52,557 nucleotides of DNA from Stenotrophomonas sp. PS02289 (lineage in GTDB: Bacteria; Pseudomonadota; Gammaproteobacteria; Xanthomonadales; Xanthomonadaceae): contig NZ_JASCOZ010000010.1 of assembly GCF_029960115.1 (NCBI RefSeq), positions 1 to 52,557 of the forward strand, in the 5' to 3' direction. The translations under genes and the position numbers were made by a program. The notes under the pieces were generated by a model. That model was not told the DNA's origin, made no database searches, and saw only the letters and a program-made list of their open reading frames with translations. Shown in pieces: positions 44,654 to 52,503 of the stretch (its first letter is position 1; each line of letters begins with the position of its first letter).

Positions 44654-45379
44654 TTAAGTGACTGAAGCTACCTGCGCTTCTTTACGGCATTGAGCATACT
44701 GTGACTTCTCTGCATCTGCCATCTCCTTGACGAAGCGTTGGCCGAGGTGGCGCTCCGGTGACCTGGCAATGCCCTGGTCGCGCAAGCTGCGGTGGTCTAC
44801 ACGGGCGGAGTATCCGTTCTCAGCAAGGAACTGATTCTGGGTGTCCGCTACAAGCTTTCGCTGTGCCGTCACCTGCTGCTTCAACTCCATTGGGCTCTTT
44901 CCGCCACTATCCTTGCGGCAACCGCCTGCGGAAGGATTCTTGGCGTTGTAGCGGGCGAAGGTCTGTTCAGGTGTACGTGGGATGCCATCAGGCAGTCTGT
45001 CCGAGCACATCAGATGGATGTGCGGGTTCGGATCGCCACCGAGTTTTCCTTCAGGAGCATGAAGCGCGTATTGGTAGGGTTTGATCCCTGCGAGATTCTT
45101 TGTAAGCCGGTCGGCAAGTTCGACCTGCTGTTCAGTACTGAGCTCACTCGGAAGAGTGATTTCATGTTCTCGGTACACTGCTCCGTTGGCACGCTCATGC
45201 GTGTCAGCAACGCTCCAGAACCGTTTCGGATCATCTCCTGCCCATTCGGGCATGTTCCCATGTCCTGTTTGGATAAGGTCCTCCTTGTCACTATGAGATC
45301 CTTTACGATCGATATAGTTGGCGTGCCTGCGTGCACTACCTTTCTTGCCGCTTTTGATGCTGTAATGGAAGCTTGCCAT
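44654..45379 (-). CDS. mobA: MobA/MobL (MOBQ) relaxase
   Basis: A 241-aa relaxase domain. It begins MASFHYSIKSGKKGSARRHANYIDRKG, the MobA/MobL opening with a candidate nucleophile tyrosine near residue 6 or 22. The metal site is in NPHIHLMCSDR (H-x-H). EHEITLPSELSTEQQVELA matches the family. It has no primase or helicase C-terminus and is short, so it probably nicks oriT and relies on a helper conjugation system. Upstream on the minus strand, GAAAGGGTG provides a ribosome site. A terminator hairpin and an oriT-like sequence lie just upstream. Confidence 0.88.
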   Translation of the reverse strand: MASFHYSIKSGKKGSARRHANYIDRKGSHSDKEDLIQTGHGNMPEWAGDDPKRFWSVADTHERANGAVYREHEITLPSELSTEQQVELADRLTKNLAGIKPYQYALHAPEGKLGGDPNPHIHLMCSDRLPDGIPRTPEQTFARYNAKNPSAGGCRKDSGGKSPMELKQQVTAQRKLVADTQNQFLAENGYSARVDHRSLRDQGIARSPERHLGQRFVKEMADAEKSQYAQCRKEAQVASVT

Positions 45380-45409
45380 TGCTGTATCACCCTTTCTCTA
45401 AGGAGAATA

Positions 45410-45438
45410 AAAAGCCGACAAGAGTGGTTCTTGTCGGC
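45410..45438 (-). terminator. Minus-strand terminator hairpin in the mobA leader
   Basis: GCCGACAAGA/TCTTGTCGGC stem with a 5-nt loop. On the minus strand it is followed by TTTTTATT. It lies between the oriT candidate and mobA, about 30 bp before the start codon, so it would block or attenuate mobA transcription. Confidence 0.75.
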
Positions 45439-45485
45439 CACAGGTAGATACTCATGATCGAAGAGTGTTTTGATTAGATAGAAAG

Positions 45486-45496
45486 GGTAAGTGCGC
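45486..45496 (+). other. Candidate oriT nick region (MOBQ/RSF1010-like)
   Basis: GGTAAGTGCGC matches the core of the RSF1010/R1162-type nic region (GGTAAGTGCGCCCT, from memory). It lies about 107 bp upstream of a MOBQ-type relaxase gene. The bases after the core (GTACCACACC) diverge from RSF1010, and the adjoining inverted repeat of R1162 is not obvious. Confidence 0.55.
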
Positions 45497-45633
45497 GTAC
45501 CACACCCTGCCTGTAATCTATCGTCAGTTCTATTTGATTTCTATTCCCTTGGATTCCTTTCATTCTTCGTGTTGTTGCTTCGAAGGATGTAAGTGAGTTT
45601 CTACATATGTATAAGGGTGATGTAAGTTAAAAA

Positions 45634-47082
45634 TTACATTGCGTGCGAAGTGGCTTGATCTTCGATGTATTGAATAAGGTATTCGCAAAACATGGCGATA
45701 TTTGTCTCGTATTCGTTGCCTGCTTCAAGATCGAAATGAGAGTGAGCTATGGTCATGTGCTTCAGGTATGCGATCTGGAATCTCATAAACGCTTCCATTC
45801 GGTTGCTGCGGCCGAAAAGTAATGCGTAGGCGATGCAATATCGATGATAGAGGGTGAGCATCGCGCCTTGCGGGATGTAGTCCTCTTCATATAGCTCTTC
45901 GATGTCTCTTGAGGTGTCCAGGTGACTCAGTAGGCGAGATACCGTTTTCTCGCTTGAGCTCTGTCCTTTCCAGTTGGGCGTGTACTTCGTTTTGATCTTT
46001 TTTTGTATCGTAATGGCTAAAAGGGCTGCAACGCAGTCGGCCATTGAAATGTTGACGACGTCATGATCTGTTCTGTGCCATTCGTGGAAGACATAGGCAT
46101 GCAGAACCTTCTGCGTTTCGTCGGCTATGTTTGTGATCTCGCTGGATCTCAACTCATAACCAGTGGCTTGGTGAACCAAGCGTGCCAGCTCATTTGCATT
46201 GGTTTGCAGGAAGGAGTGAATAGCTGCGAGTGATGTGACAGGTCGCAATAGGGCATCGCACTCCGTCGGTGAGGAGATGGAGTGAGCGAAGAGTGGCTCT
46301 ATCTTGTATTTGCTCAACTCGTCGTTTTCTGATTCGACAACCTGCTGGTACTCTCCAACGAAGTGCAGGAATGGGAGTGTTAGCAAATAGATGTACAGTC
46401 TTTCGTGAACAGGGGCAGGATCTTTGCTGAGCAAGATAGGTGAGGGCTGATAGTTTTCTATTTGATGTGCGCCAAACATAAAGGCGCTTGCTATGGCTTC
46501 ATCATTGCCCTCGAAAGCCATGTAGATTGGTTCTATAAGCTCCTTGATGTGTCTGGCGTAGTATTCAAGGAGTTTCGATGGTGTGAGTCTGTTGATGTGG
46601 ATCTGGCTGCGTCTTTCTTCGTCAATCTCACGCTCAAGTGTGGATATGAGATAGGACGCTGCTTTTATGGTCTTTTCGTTTCTTGGAGTGTTACGTTCTG
46701 TCCAGTGCTCGAAGGTGGCTTTAATGGTTCCTGGCTTCGAGATTCTTTTGATTAGCTGGGTGTCGCTGGAGTCGTTCTTGATGTAAAGGAGCTTAATTGT
46801 TTTTAGGGTGGATATTGGAAGTGTGCAGTTCCCGCCAGGAATCTTTTGTCCCAATGTGGAGTTGATGAAGTCAATGACTCCATTCAATTCCTTGCGGGTT
46901 ATTTTATTTCCTGAGGCATTGGAGTGTTCGGCTTCTTTGCCATTCTCTGTGCGCGCCATCTCGTAATTGAGCTCTTGCAAAAGCTCATTGATGGTTCCAG
47001 TCTCGGGAGCGTCTTTGTTGTGATCTTTATCGAAATCGAAGCGCGGCTTGTACTTCCCTGATTCGATTTTATTTTCTTCCAT
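45634..47082 (-). CDS. Hypothetical protein, AT-rich gene next to mobA
   Basis: About 482 aa from ATG 47082, which has AAAGGATGGCGG upstream. The frame continues to ATG 47217, but that part overlaps a umuC remnant and lacks a ribosome site. I do not recognise a family. The sequence is soluble and largely helical, with no signal peptide and no Walker or nuclease motif. Notable stretches are PAPVHERLYIYLLTLPFLHFVGEYQ, HAYVFHEWHRTDHDVV and HSHFDLEAGNEYETNIAMF. The DNA is far more AT-rich than its surroundings, indicating foreign origin. It lies downstream of an RloC-like gene on the opposite strand and may be another defence or cargo gene (inference). Confidence 0.65.
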   Translation of the reverse strand: MEENKIESGKYKPRFDFDKDHNKDAPETGTINELLQELNYEMARTENGKEAEHSNASGNKITRKELNGVIDFINSTLGQKIPGGNCTLPISTLKTIKLLYIKNDSSDTQLIKRISKPGTIKATFEHWTERNTPRNEKTIKAASYLISTLEREIDEERRSQIHINRLTPSKLLEYYARHIKELIEPIYMAFEGNDEAIASAFMFGAHQIENYQPSPILLSKDPAPVHERLYIYLLTLPFLHFVGEYQQVVESENDELSKYKIEPLFAHSISSPTECDALLRPVTSLAAIHSFLQTNANELARLVHQATGYELRSSEITNIADETQKVLHAYVFHEWHRTDHDVVNISMADCVAALLAITIQKKIKTKYTPNWKGQSSSEKTVSRLLSHLDTSRDIEELYEEDYIPQGAMLTLYHRYCIAYALLFGRSNRMEAFMRFQIAYLKHMTIAHSHFDLEAGNEYETNIAMFCEYLIQYIEDQATSHAM

Positions 47083-47144
47083 TTTCAACCGCCATCCTTT
47101 TGGTTGTGTATAGTGTTTGATGTTTGCTATTTCACCGATCTTTG

Positions 47145-47345
47145 TCAGCGTACCTGCAAAAGGTCGCTCCACTTTGTTGTATAGCTCGGCGACAAATAAT
47201 GCAATGTTGGTCGCCATTGGGCGTTGCTTGCACCATGGAGCCGCTCCCCCGGCCTTGCTCCACCAACCCGCCAGCCCACGTTGCCTACTCCCACGGTGCC
47301 TCTGCCGAACTTCGCGTTGATCTGGTCTAGCACGGCCATGGCCCG
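47145..47345 (-). pseudogene. umuC C-terminal remnant
   Basis: On the minus strand the frame reads AMAVLDQINAKFGRGTV and ends SPSYTTKWSDLLQVR-stop. This is the typical end of DNA polymerase V subunit UmuC (ALMAVLDAINRRYGRGT ... SPRYTTRWDEL..V). Only about 65-75 codons remain, with no upstream umuC or umuD. It is a broken remnant, perhaps from recombination of the island with another element carrying umuDC. Confidence 0.7.
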
Positions 47346-47393
47346 CTCTGCTTTCTCAGCGGACCTGACGCTCTGGTACAAAGAGAGTACATA

Positions 47394-47402
47394 GGGGGGG
47401 GG
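47394..47402 (+). repeat. Poly-G tract (9 G) before the RloC-like gene
   Basis: Nine consecutive G lie eight bases before ATG 47411 and take the place of the ribosome site. Length change by slippage would alter spacing and thus translation. Confidence 0.6.
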
Positions 47403-47410
47403 CAGTGAGC

Positions 47411-49633
47411 ATGATCCGAACAATCACAATCCATCGTCACAAGAGCTTTCATCCCACCAACGCGCATTCGGTCCAGATCCCGAACAAACCTGCGACTTAC
47501 GTCTACGGTCTCAACGGAGCAGGGAAGTCTTCTATCGGTGAAGTGGTCGATGGGCTGGCACGCAACGATCCCGCCTTTGCGCACTGCAGGATCGAGACAA
47601 CCGACAATACGCGCTACCGATACTTGGTCTACAACCACCACTACGTTGAACGCCTGATCGGCCAGCCCATCCAGGGCATCTTCACTGTCGGCGAAGTCGA
47701 CACTGTCCGCCAGCAACGCATCCAGGATATCGAGATCCGAAATGGCGAGTTGGACGTTCTGATCGCCGACGCCACCACAAGTGTCAAGGCAGCCGAAAGA
47801 AACCTTGCCAAGGAGCTGGTGCGGGCCAAGGACGAGATCTGGAAGGCCCACGACTGGGGCAAGAAGACGGCACTGGCTTCCTTGCTTGAGGGCTATGGTC
47901 GGAACAAGGAAAAATTCTTCACCGACCTGCGCACACATGCGTTACCCGAGAACGGGCAGCTGGACACGATCGAACGCCTTGAAAGGCGCTGGGCCGATGT
48001 CTCTGGCACCGAAAATGAGCGTGCATTGGTGTCCCTGGATACCAGTGCGCTGAGTCGGATCGAGAATGACCCCATATGGGGTGAGGTCGTGGAGGTGTCG
48101 ACCTCGAGTCGCCTAGCCCCATTCGTAGCCGAACTGGGCAACGCGGACTGGGTCGCACGTGGACAAGCGTACACGCATAAGGATCAATGTCCGTTCTGCC
48201 AGCAGGGATTGCCCCACGATTTCCGCGAAGAGTTGGCGAGGCTCCTGGAAGGCGAGCGCAAGGCGAAGGTCGACAGGATCGCGCTGCTGGTTCAGAGCTA
48301 CGCAGCCCAGCTCGACGCCTTGGAGCAGCGAACCCAGACCATTTTGAGCGACCCCGACGCAAAAGAAGCAGGGGTGGAGCTTGCCTGGACCCAAGCTCGG
48401 GGGGCATTCCACGACGCACTGACGGCGTTGCGTCGGAAAGAAGCGCAGCCGGGGGAGGCGGTGTCTATCACCCCCGTCAATGTGGACGCATTGGTCGAAG
48501 CACTGGCCAAGCTCAACGCGTTGATCTCTGACTTCAATGCGCGCATCCGGGATCGTAGGGGCGAGCGTGAGCGGATCAAGGCTATGTTTTTCCAGGTCAT
48601 GCATGCCGATCGTATGGACGCCTACGCGCATCATGATGCGTTGCTCGGACCGCTGCAGGAAGCCGAAACGCAGGCAAAGGCAGGGCTGCAAGCGAAGGGG
48701 CAGGAGCGAGAAGGCCTCAACATCGAATTGCGTGAGCTGCGCCGGCTTCAAAAGGGCGTCGATGCCTCAATCGATGCGATCAACGATCGACTCCGCAGCT
48801 TGGGGATCACGGCATTTAGCATCGATCGCAAGACAGAGGAGGATCGCGTGTACTGCCTGGTTCGCCCAGGGATAGCCACTAGCGAGACGAAGTCATTGAG
48901 CGAAGGTGAGAAAACGCTGATCGCGTTCCTCTACTTCATGGAGTCGCTCAAGGGGTCGCACGACGAACACGAGAATGTTGACCCCCGCCGCACGATTGCC
49001 GTCATCGACGATCCGATCTCCAGCCTCTCCCAGAACTACGTGTATGACATCGCCACGATGATCCACCGTGAGCTGGCCAAGCCAGATGGTCGCCCCCAGC
49101 TCGTGAAGCAGGTGATCGTCCTGACCCACAACCTGTACTTCTTCCATGAGCTGATCCGTCAGCACAAGACGAGTCTGCCCAAGGCGCACAATCACTGCGG
49201 GTTGCTGCGCGTGGTCAAGAACGCGTATTCGGAGGTCGAAGCGCTGGATCCCACCAAGCTATTAAACGATTACGACGTGTGGTGGCAGATCCTCAGGGAT
49301 GCCAAGGACGGGAATATCCCGACCCAGATCGTGCCCAACGCCATGCGTAACATTCTGGAGCAATTCTTCACCTTCACCACCGGGTCTTCTGACTTCCCCG
49401 TGGCAGTCCAGCAATTGGCCGACGCAGATACATCCAGCAAGTACGCAGCGCTGGATCGTTTCGTCGATCGAGGTTCCCACCGAGACGCGATCAATGGTCC
49501 GCCAATTGACTGGACCGAATACGACGTGCCCTATCTGTTGGGTAAGTTCCGCGCGATGTTCGATGCCATCGGCCAAGAGCCACACTACATCATGAAGATG
49601 GGTGAAGATGCTTTGGAGCTAGTACATGCCTGA
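47411..49633 (+). CDS. RloC/PrrC-like zinc-hook ATPase, candidate anticodon nuclease
   Basis: A 740-aa AAA_13-type ATPase (a GTG at 47405 is also possible). Walker A GLNGAGKSS is at ~33-41. Long coiled coils flank a zinc hook CPFC (Cys260, Cys263). The ABC signature SLSEGEKTLIAF is at ~497-508 and Walker B is in RTIAVIDDPISSLSQ, with a nearby H-loop TH in VLTHNLYFF. The C-terminal region has R646-x3-E650 and, 40 residues later, RGSH (H690), the Arg-Glu-His pattern of PrrC/RloC anticodon nucleases. RloC couples DNA damage sensing to tRNA cleavage, giving abortive phage defence. The role here is inferred; nuclease residues are by eye. Confidence 0.8.
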   Translation: MIRTITIHRHKSFHPTNAHSVQIPNKPATYVYGLNGAGKSSIGEVVDGLARNDPAFAHCRIETTDNTRYRYLVYNHHYVERLIGQPIQGIFTVGEVDTVRQQRIQDIEIRNGELDVLIADATTSVKAAERNLAKELVRAKDEIWKAHDWGKKTALASLLEGYGRNKEKFFTDLRTHALPENGQLDTIERLERRWADVSGTENERALVSLDTSALSRIENDPIWGEVVEVSTSSRLAPFVAELGNADWVARGQAYTHKDQCPFCQQGLPHDFREELARLLEGERKAKVDRIALLVQSYAAQLDALEQRTQTILSDPDAKEAGVELAWTQARGAFHDALTALRRKEAQPGEAVSITPVNVDALVEALAKLNALISDFNARIRDRRGERERIKAMFFQVMHADRMDAYAHHDALLGPLQEAETQAKAGLQAKGQEREGLNIELRELRRLQKGVDASIDAINDRLRSLGITAFSIDRKTEEDRVYCLVRPGIATSETKSLSEGEKTLIAFLYFMESLKGSHDEHENVDPRRTIAVIDDPISSLSQNYVYDIATMIHRELAKPDGRPQLVKQVIVLTHNLYFFHELIRQHKTSLPKAHNHCGLLRVVKNAYSEVEALDPTKLLNDYDVWWQILRDAKDGNIPTQIVPNAMRNILEQFFTFTTGSSDFPVAVQQLADADTSSKYAALDRFVDRGSHRDAINGPPIDWTEYDVPYLLGKFRAMFDAIGQEPHYIMKMGEDALELVHA

Positions 49634-49790
49634 TGCACGACTCGCGCCTCTGTCCGAGTAATTGGCGACCACTGAGCACAGCTTCACCCATGCCGAGCTC
49701 TGAGCCTGGTGAAGCTGGCCAGCCTCACCAGCGCAATTTCCACCTGTGAAATTTCAGGGCTTAATCGCGGCGCGCCACCATTCAATATTT

Positions 49791-49816
49791 CCTTGCCCCG
49801 TGTGGGGCTAACAAGG
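49791..49816 (+). promoter_or_regulatory. RBS-sequestering hairpin before the 51-aa gene
   Basis: CCTTG at 49791-49795 can pair with CAAGG at 49812-49816, with an inner GCCCC/GGGGC stem. The paired strand includes most of the AAGGA ribosome site, so opening of this hairpin may control translation. Confidence 0.5.
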
Positions 49817-49824
49817 AAACGAAC

Positions 49825-49980
49825 ATGGCAAAAGGTAACGGTGGATCGGCAGGGAAGGCCGGTGGCTCTAAGGGCGGCTCGACTGCCGGCGGCGCTAAAA
49901 AAGGGCCCGGCGGATGGCCGTCGACTAAGCAAGGTATGCCGTCTGGTGGCGGCCGTAACAACGCTCCTCCAAAGCGCTGA
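49825..49980 (+). CDS. 51-aa glycine-rich basic protein
   Basis: Begins MAKGNGGSAGKAGGSKGG and ends RNNAPPKR. It is about one third glycine, with many Lys/Arg and almost no hydrophobic residues, so it is probably disordered and binds nucleic acid. ATG 49825 has AAGGA about seven bases upstream. Its stop abuts the stop of the convergent next gene. No family is recognised; similar small proteins may be under-annotated. It could be a partner of the preceding ATPase (190 bp upstream, same strand) or a stand-alone gene. Confidence 0.6.
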   Translation: MAKGNGGSAGKAGGSKGGSTAGGAKKGPGGWPSTKQGMPSGGGRNNAPPKR

Positions 49981-51120
49981 CTACGGATCAATCAGCCAAG
50001 ATGGGTACAGGGAGGCTGTCGTCTGGAGCGTGGGTGGGTAGCGGTGTCTATGCCGCTCCCACCATCCCAGATAGGCCTCCGGCCAGCCCGTGCGGTCCAT
50101 GTGGCCCGCGGCGGTTGGGTGGTCTGGCAGGAGCAGGCTCAACAAGAGTGCGGCCACCAGGTAGGTTTCAAGCAGGTCCGCTTGGTCATCGAGATCAGAT
50201 GCCTTCGCTTTGGGGGTCCAGAGTTGGGTGTGGACCAGTGTCCTGAATGACTTTCGAGTCAGCGGGGCTTTGCCACTTCTCAAGCTACGTAAAAACCGAT
50301 CGCTCTCGCCAAGCCGTATTCCTGATAGATCTACCTGGGCGCCCATCTCTTCGATAGAGAGTGGGCGCTCAGGCCAGCTGCCTTCACGCAAGAAGTAGCC
50401 AACGGCGCCGATGAAATCTACCAGACGCGCAGCAGGATCAGCTGGGGAATGGCGGCGCCGATTAGTTGGCCCAGGCGGTGCCAGCAGCACGGCAAATCTG
50501 GGGAGACCCGCCCAGGCATCTGGCACCTCGGTCCGTCCAATCCAATGCCCGATTTCGTGGTCCAGGGCTGCCAAGAATGACAGCGCCATGTGGGCACGGC
50601 GGTTTAGGGCAAGATTGATGGCGGTGCGCTCCGGTTCGGTCAGTTCCAGCTTCAGCTCCAGCGAGGGATCTCTAATGTCTGCCACCGTCAGGGGGGTGCA
50701 GTAGGCTGGCCCCAGTTGGGACCGTGGCCCGATCTCGTCGAGAAAGCCGTATACGTCAGTGTCTGAAAGCTTACAAAGTCGTTTGTCTGACGCATCGAAC
50801 ATGGCGACCAGTTCTCTGGTTGCTGGGGACGTGTGCTCGTTGAGCAAACCTAGCCCATAGAGCATGATCGCCGAATGTCCTTGGGGGATATCCTCTTTGA
50901 ATCCTCGAAATTCGGCGTCTGGGATGCCTCGTTTCTGGAGCATGCGCAGGAGTAGTGAATCCGAATGCGCTTCGACTTGCTCACGCTTGGCCATGAGAGC
51001 TGTATAGCCGCGGCCTCGTCGATAGTTCATGTGGCTCAGCCCCGTCGCGTATTCGAAGAACGCTGCGGGGGCCATGCCAACGAGTTTGTGAGCAACTTCG
51101 ATGTGGAGTGCGAAGAGCAT
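49981..51120 (-). CDS. Zincin-like (HEIGH motif) hypothetical protein
   Basis: A 379-aa protein with a clear zinc-metallopeptidase helix, FLAALDHEIGHWIGR (HExxH), at ~residue 190. The HW-x-G continuation recalls the zincin domains of ArdC-type antirestriction and polyvalent mobile-element proteins. The N-terminal half has YRRGRGYTALMAKREQVEAHSD; the rest is unrecognised. There is no signal peptide, so it acts in the cytoplasm. It starts 9 bp after the integrase gene's stop on the same strand and may be expressed from the same transcript. The substrate is unknown, and the ArdC link rests on this motif only. Confidence 0.7.
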   Translation of the reverse strand: MLFALHIEVAHKLVGMAPAAFFEYATGLSHMNYRRGRGYTALMAKREQVEAHSDSLLLRMLQKRGIPDAEFRGFKEDIPQGHSAIMLYGLGLLNEHTSPATRELVAMFDASDKRLCKLSDTDVYGFLDEIGPRSQLGPAYCTPLTVADIRDPSLELKLELTEPERTAINLALNRRAHMALSFLAALDHEIGHWIGRTEVPDAWAGLPRFAVLLAPPGPTNRRRHSPADPAARLVDFIGAVGYFLREGSWPERPLSIEEMGAQVDLSGIRLGESDRFLRSLRSGKAPLTRKSFRTLVHTQLWTPKAKASDLDDQADLLETYLVAALLLSLLLPDHPTAAGHMDRTGWPEAYLGWWERHRHRYPPTLQTTASLYPSWLIDP

Positions 51121-51128
51121 TGCCTATC

Positions 51129-52334
51129 TCATGCTGTCGCTGGAAGGACGAAATCAGCCCACGCCTGCATCATGGGGCGTCGCTGCTCCAGCAGATCCGT
51201 ACGGTGATAGGCAGCTTCGACCTTGTTTTTGACAGTGTGGGCCAGCGCGCGTTCAGCAAGATCCCGGGCATAGCCTTCCTCGCTGCACCAGTCGCGAAAG
51301 CTTGACCGGAAGCCGTGCGCGGTGGCTATCCGCTTATCGCTATCGCTGTGGGCCTTCAAGCGGCGCAATAGTGCAGTTAGGGTCATGTCCGAGAGGACTG
51401 TTCGGGATTGGATCGATGGGAAGACCAGATGATCGTGCTTGCCTGCCTGTACCTGCAGCAAAGTGATGGCTTGCTCAGAGAGTGGGACTCGATGGGTCTG
51501 GCTGGCTTTCATGCGATCGGCAGGAATGATCCAGACTTTGTTGCGCAAATTGACCTCATCCCAAGTCATTCCCCTGACTTCGCCAGAGCGCGCGGCGGTC
51601 AAGATCAAAAACAGCAGCGCACGTTTGGTGACATCTAGCTCGTTTGTATCCACCAGTCTGGTTTTGACAAATGCGGGGATGTCGGTCCACGGCATGGCCG
51701 GTTGATGCTCTTGTCTGACCGTCTTGCTGGGTTGTACCGGCAACAGATGTGTGACTACATCCACGGGGTTGGCTTGGTTGAACCCGTGTGCCCAGCCCCA
51801 GGCCATCACGGCATGCAAACGCTGCTTTACCCTGGAAGCGGTCTCCGCTTTTTCCAGCCAGATCGGGCGCAAGACATCGGCCATATGACGAGGCTGAAGT
51901 TGATCCATCGGTAGGGAGCCGATCTTGGGGAAAACGTATTCGGTAAGTGTGTTGATCCACTGCTGCGCGTGCTTGGCGTTCTTCCAGCCTGGCTTCAGTT
52001 CGGCGTGTACCTGTTTTGCTGCCTCTTGGAAGGATGGCATCACCGGCGCGGCTACAGGTGTCTCCTTGATCTCCAGGGGGTCTTGCCCCAATGCAATCTC
52101 TTCGCGCATCTCGCGAGCCAGCTTGCCGGCAAGAGCGACGCCCACGTGCGGGTAGCTGCCTAGGCCGGCGTTGCGCCGCTTGCCAGTGACAGGGCTTACG
52201 TAGCGCAAGACCCACTTGCCTTGGCCCTTCTTTGTGCGTGAAGGAAGCAGACTCAGGCCAGTAACTCCGCCGTGTGGCAGTGCTGCGCTTCCGGGAGTGA
52301 TGCTTCGAGCTTTGATGTCGGTTAGCAGTGCCAT
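51129..52334 (-). CDS. int: P4-type tyrosine integrase
   Basis: 401 aa from MALLTDIKARSITPG at 52334, the usual P4-integrase opening; the frame extends ten codons to 52364 through the tandem repeats. The N-terminal DUF4102 arm-binding domain is ~1-90, the core-binding domain ~100-200. The catalytic residues are Arg in TAARSGEVRGMTW, HGFRSSF (His-x-x-Arg), His in RALAHTV and the nucleophile Tyr in VEAAYHRTD. It integrates the island at tRNA-Ser(CGA). It is read away from the attR end, and the 12-mer repeats lie right upstream of its start, suggesting autoregulation by site occupancy. Confidence 0.95.
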   Translation of the reverse strand: MALLTDIKARSITPGSAALPHGGVTGLSLLPSRTKKGQGKWVLRYVSPVTGKRRNAGLGSYPHVGVALAGKLAREMREEIALGQDPLEIKETPVAAPVMPSFQEAAKQVHAELKPGWKNAKHAQQWINTLTEYVFPKIGSLPMDQLQPRHMADVLRPIWLEKAETASRVKQRLHAVMAWGWAHGFNQANPVDVVTHLLPVQPSKTVRQEHQPAMPWTDIPAFVKTRLVDTNELDVTKRALLFLILTAARSGEVRGMTWDEVNLRNKVWIIPADRMKASQTHRVPLSEQAITLLQVQAGKHDHLVFPSIQSRTVLSDMTLTALLRRLKAHSDSDKRIATAHGFRSSFRDWCSEEGYARDLAERALAHTVKNKVEAAYHRTDLLEQRRPMMQAWADFVLPATA

Positions 52335-52340
52335 GCGTGC

Positions 52341-52376
52341 CTGGTATGCCATCTGGTATGCCATCTAGTATGCCAT
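52341..52376 (+). repeat. Tandem 12-bp repeats near attR (3 copies)
   Basis: CTGGTATGCCAT twice, then CTAGTATGCCAT. They lie 7 bp upstream of the preferred int start and match the two units near attL in the same orientation. They probably bind integrase arms or an excisionase and overlap the int promoter. Confidence 0.65.
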
Positions 52377-52503
52377 TTCGCGTTGGGTGGTGATGGGTGT
52401 TGCTGGACGGTGCTGGATATGTTTCATGCAAGTCATTGAAATTAAACGACAAGTATATGAACTTATCGATTCCCTTGGATTTCCTTGGACGGATCTATGG
52501 CAG

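Noticed and set aside
45547-45566. ATTCCCTTGGATTCCTTT resembles 52480-52497 near attR and could be a second att site
   Set aside because: The match is short and imperfect, not at a tRNA end, and has no partner repeat or integrase beside it.
47083-47217. N-terminal 45 codons of the AT-rich hypothetical gene starting at 47217
   Set aside because: This part overlaps the umuC remnant and has no ribosome site, while ATG 47082 has one. The longer form cannot be fully ruled out.
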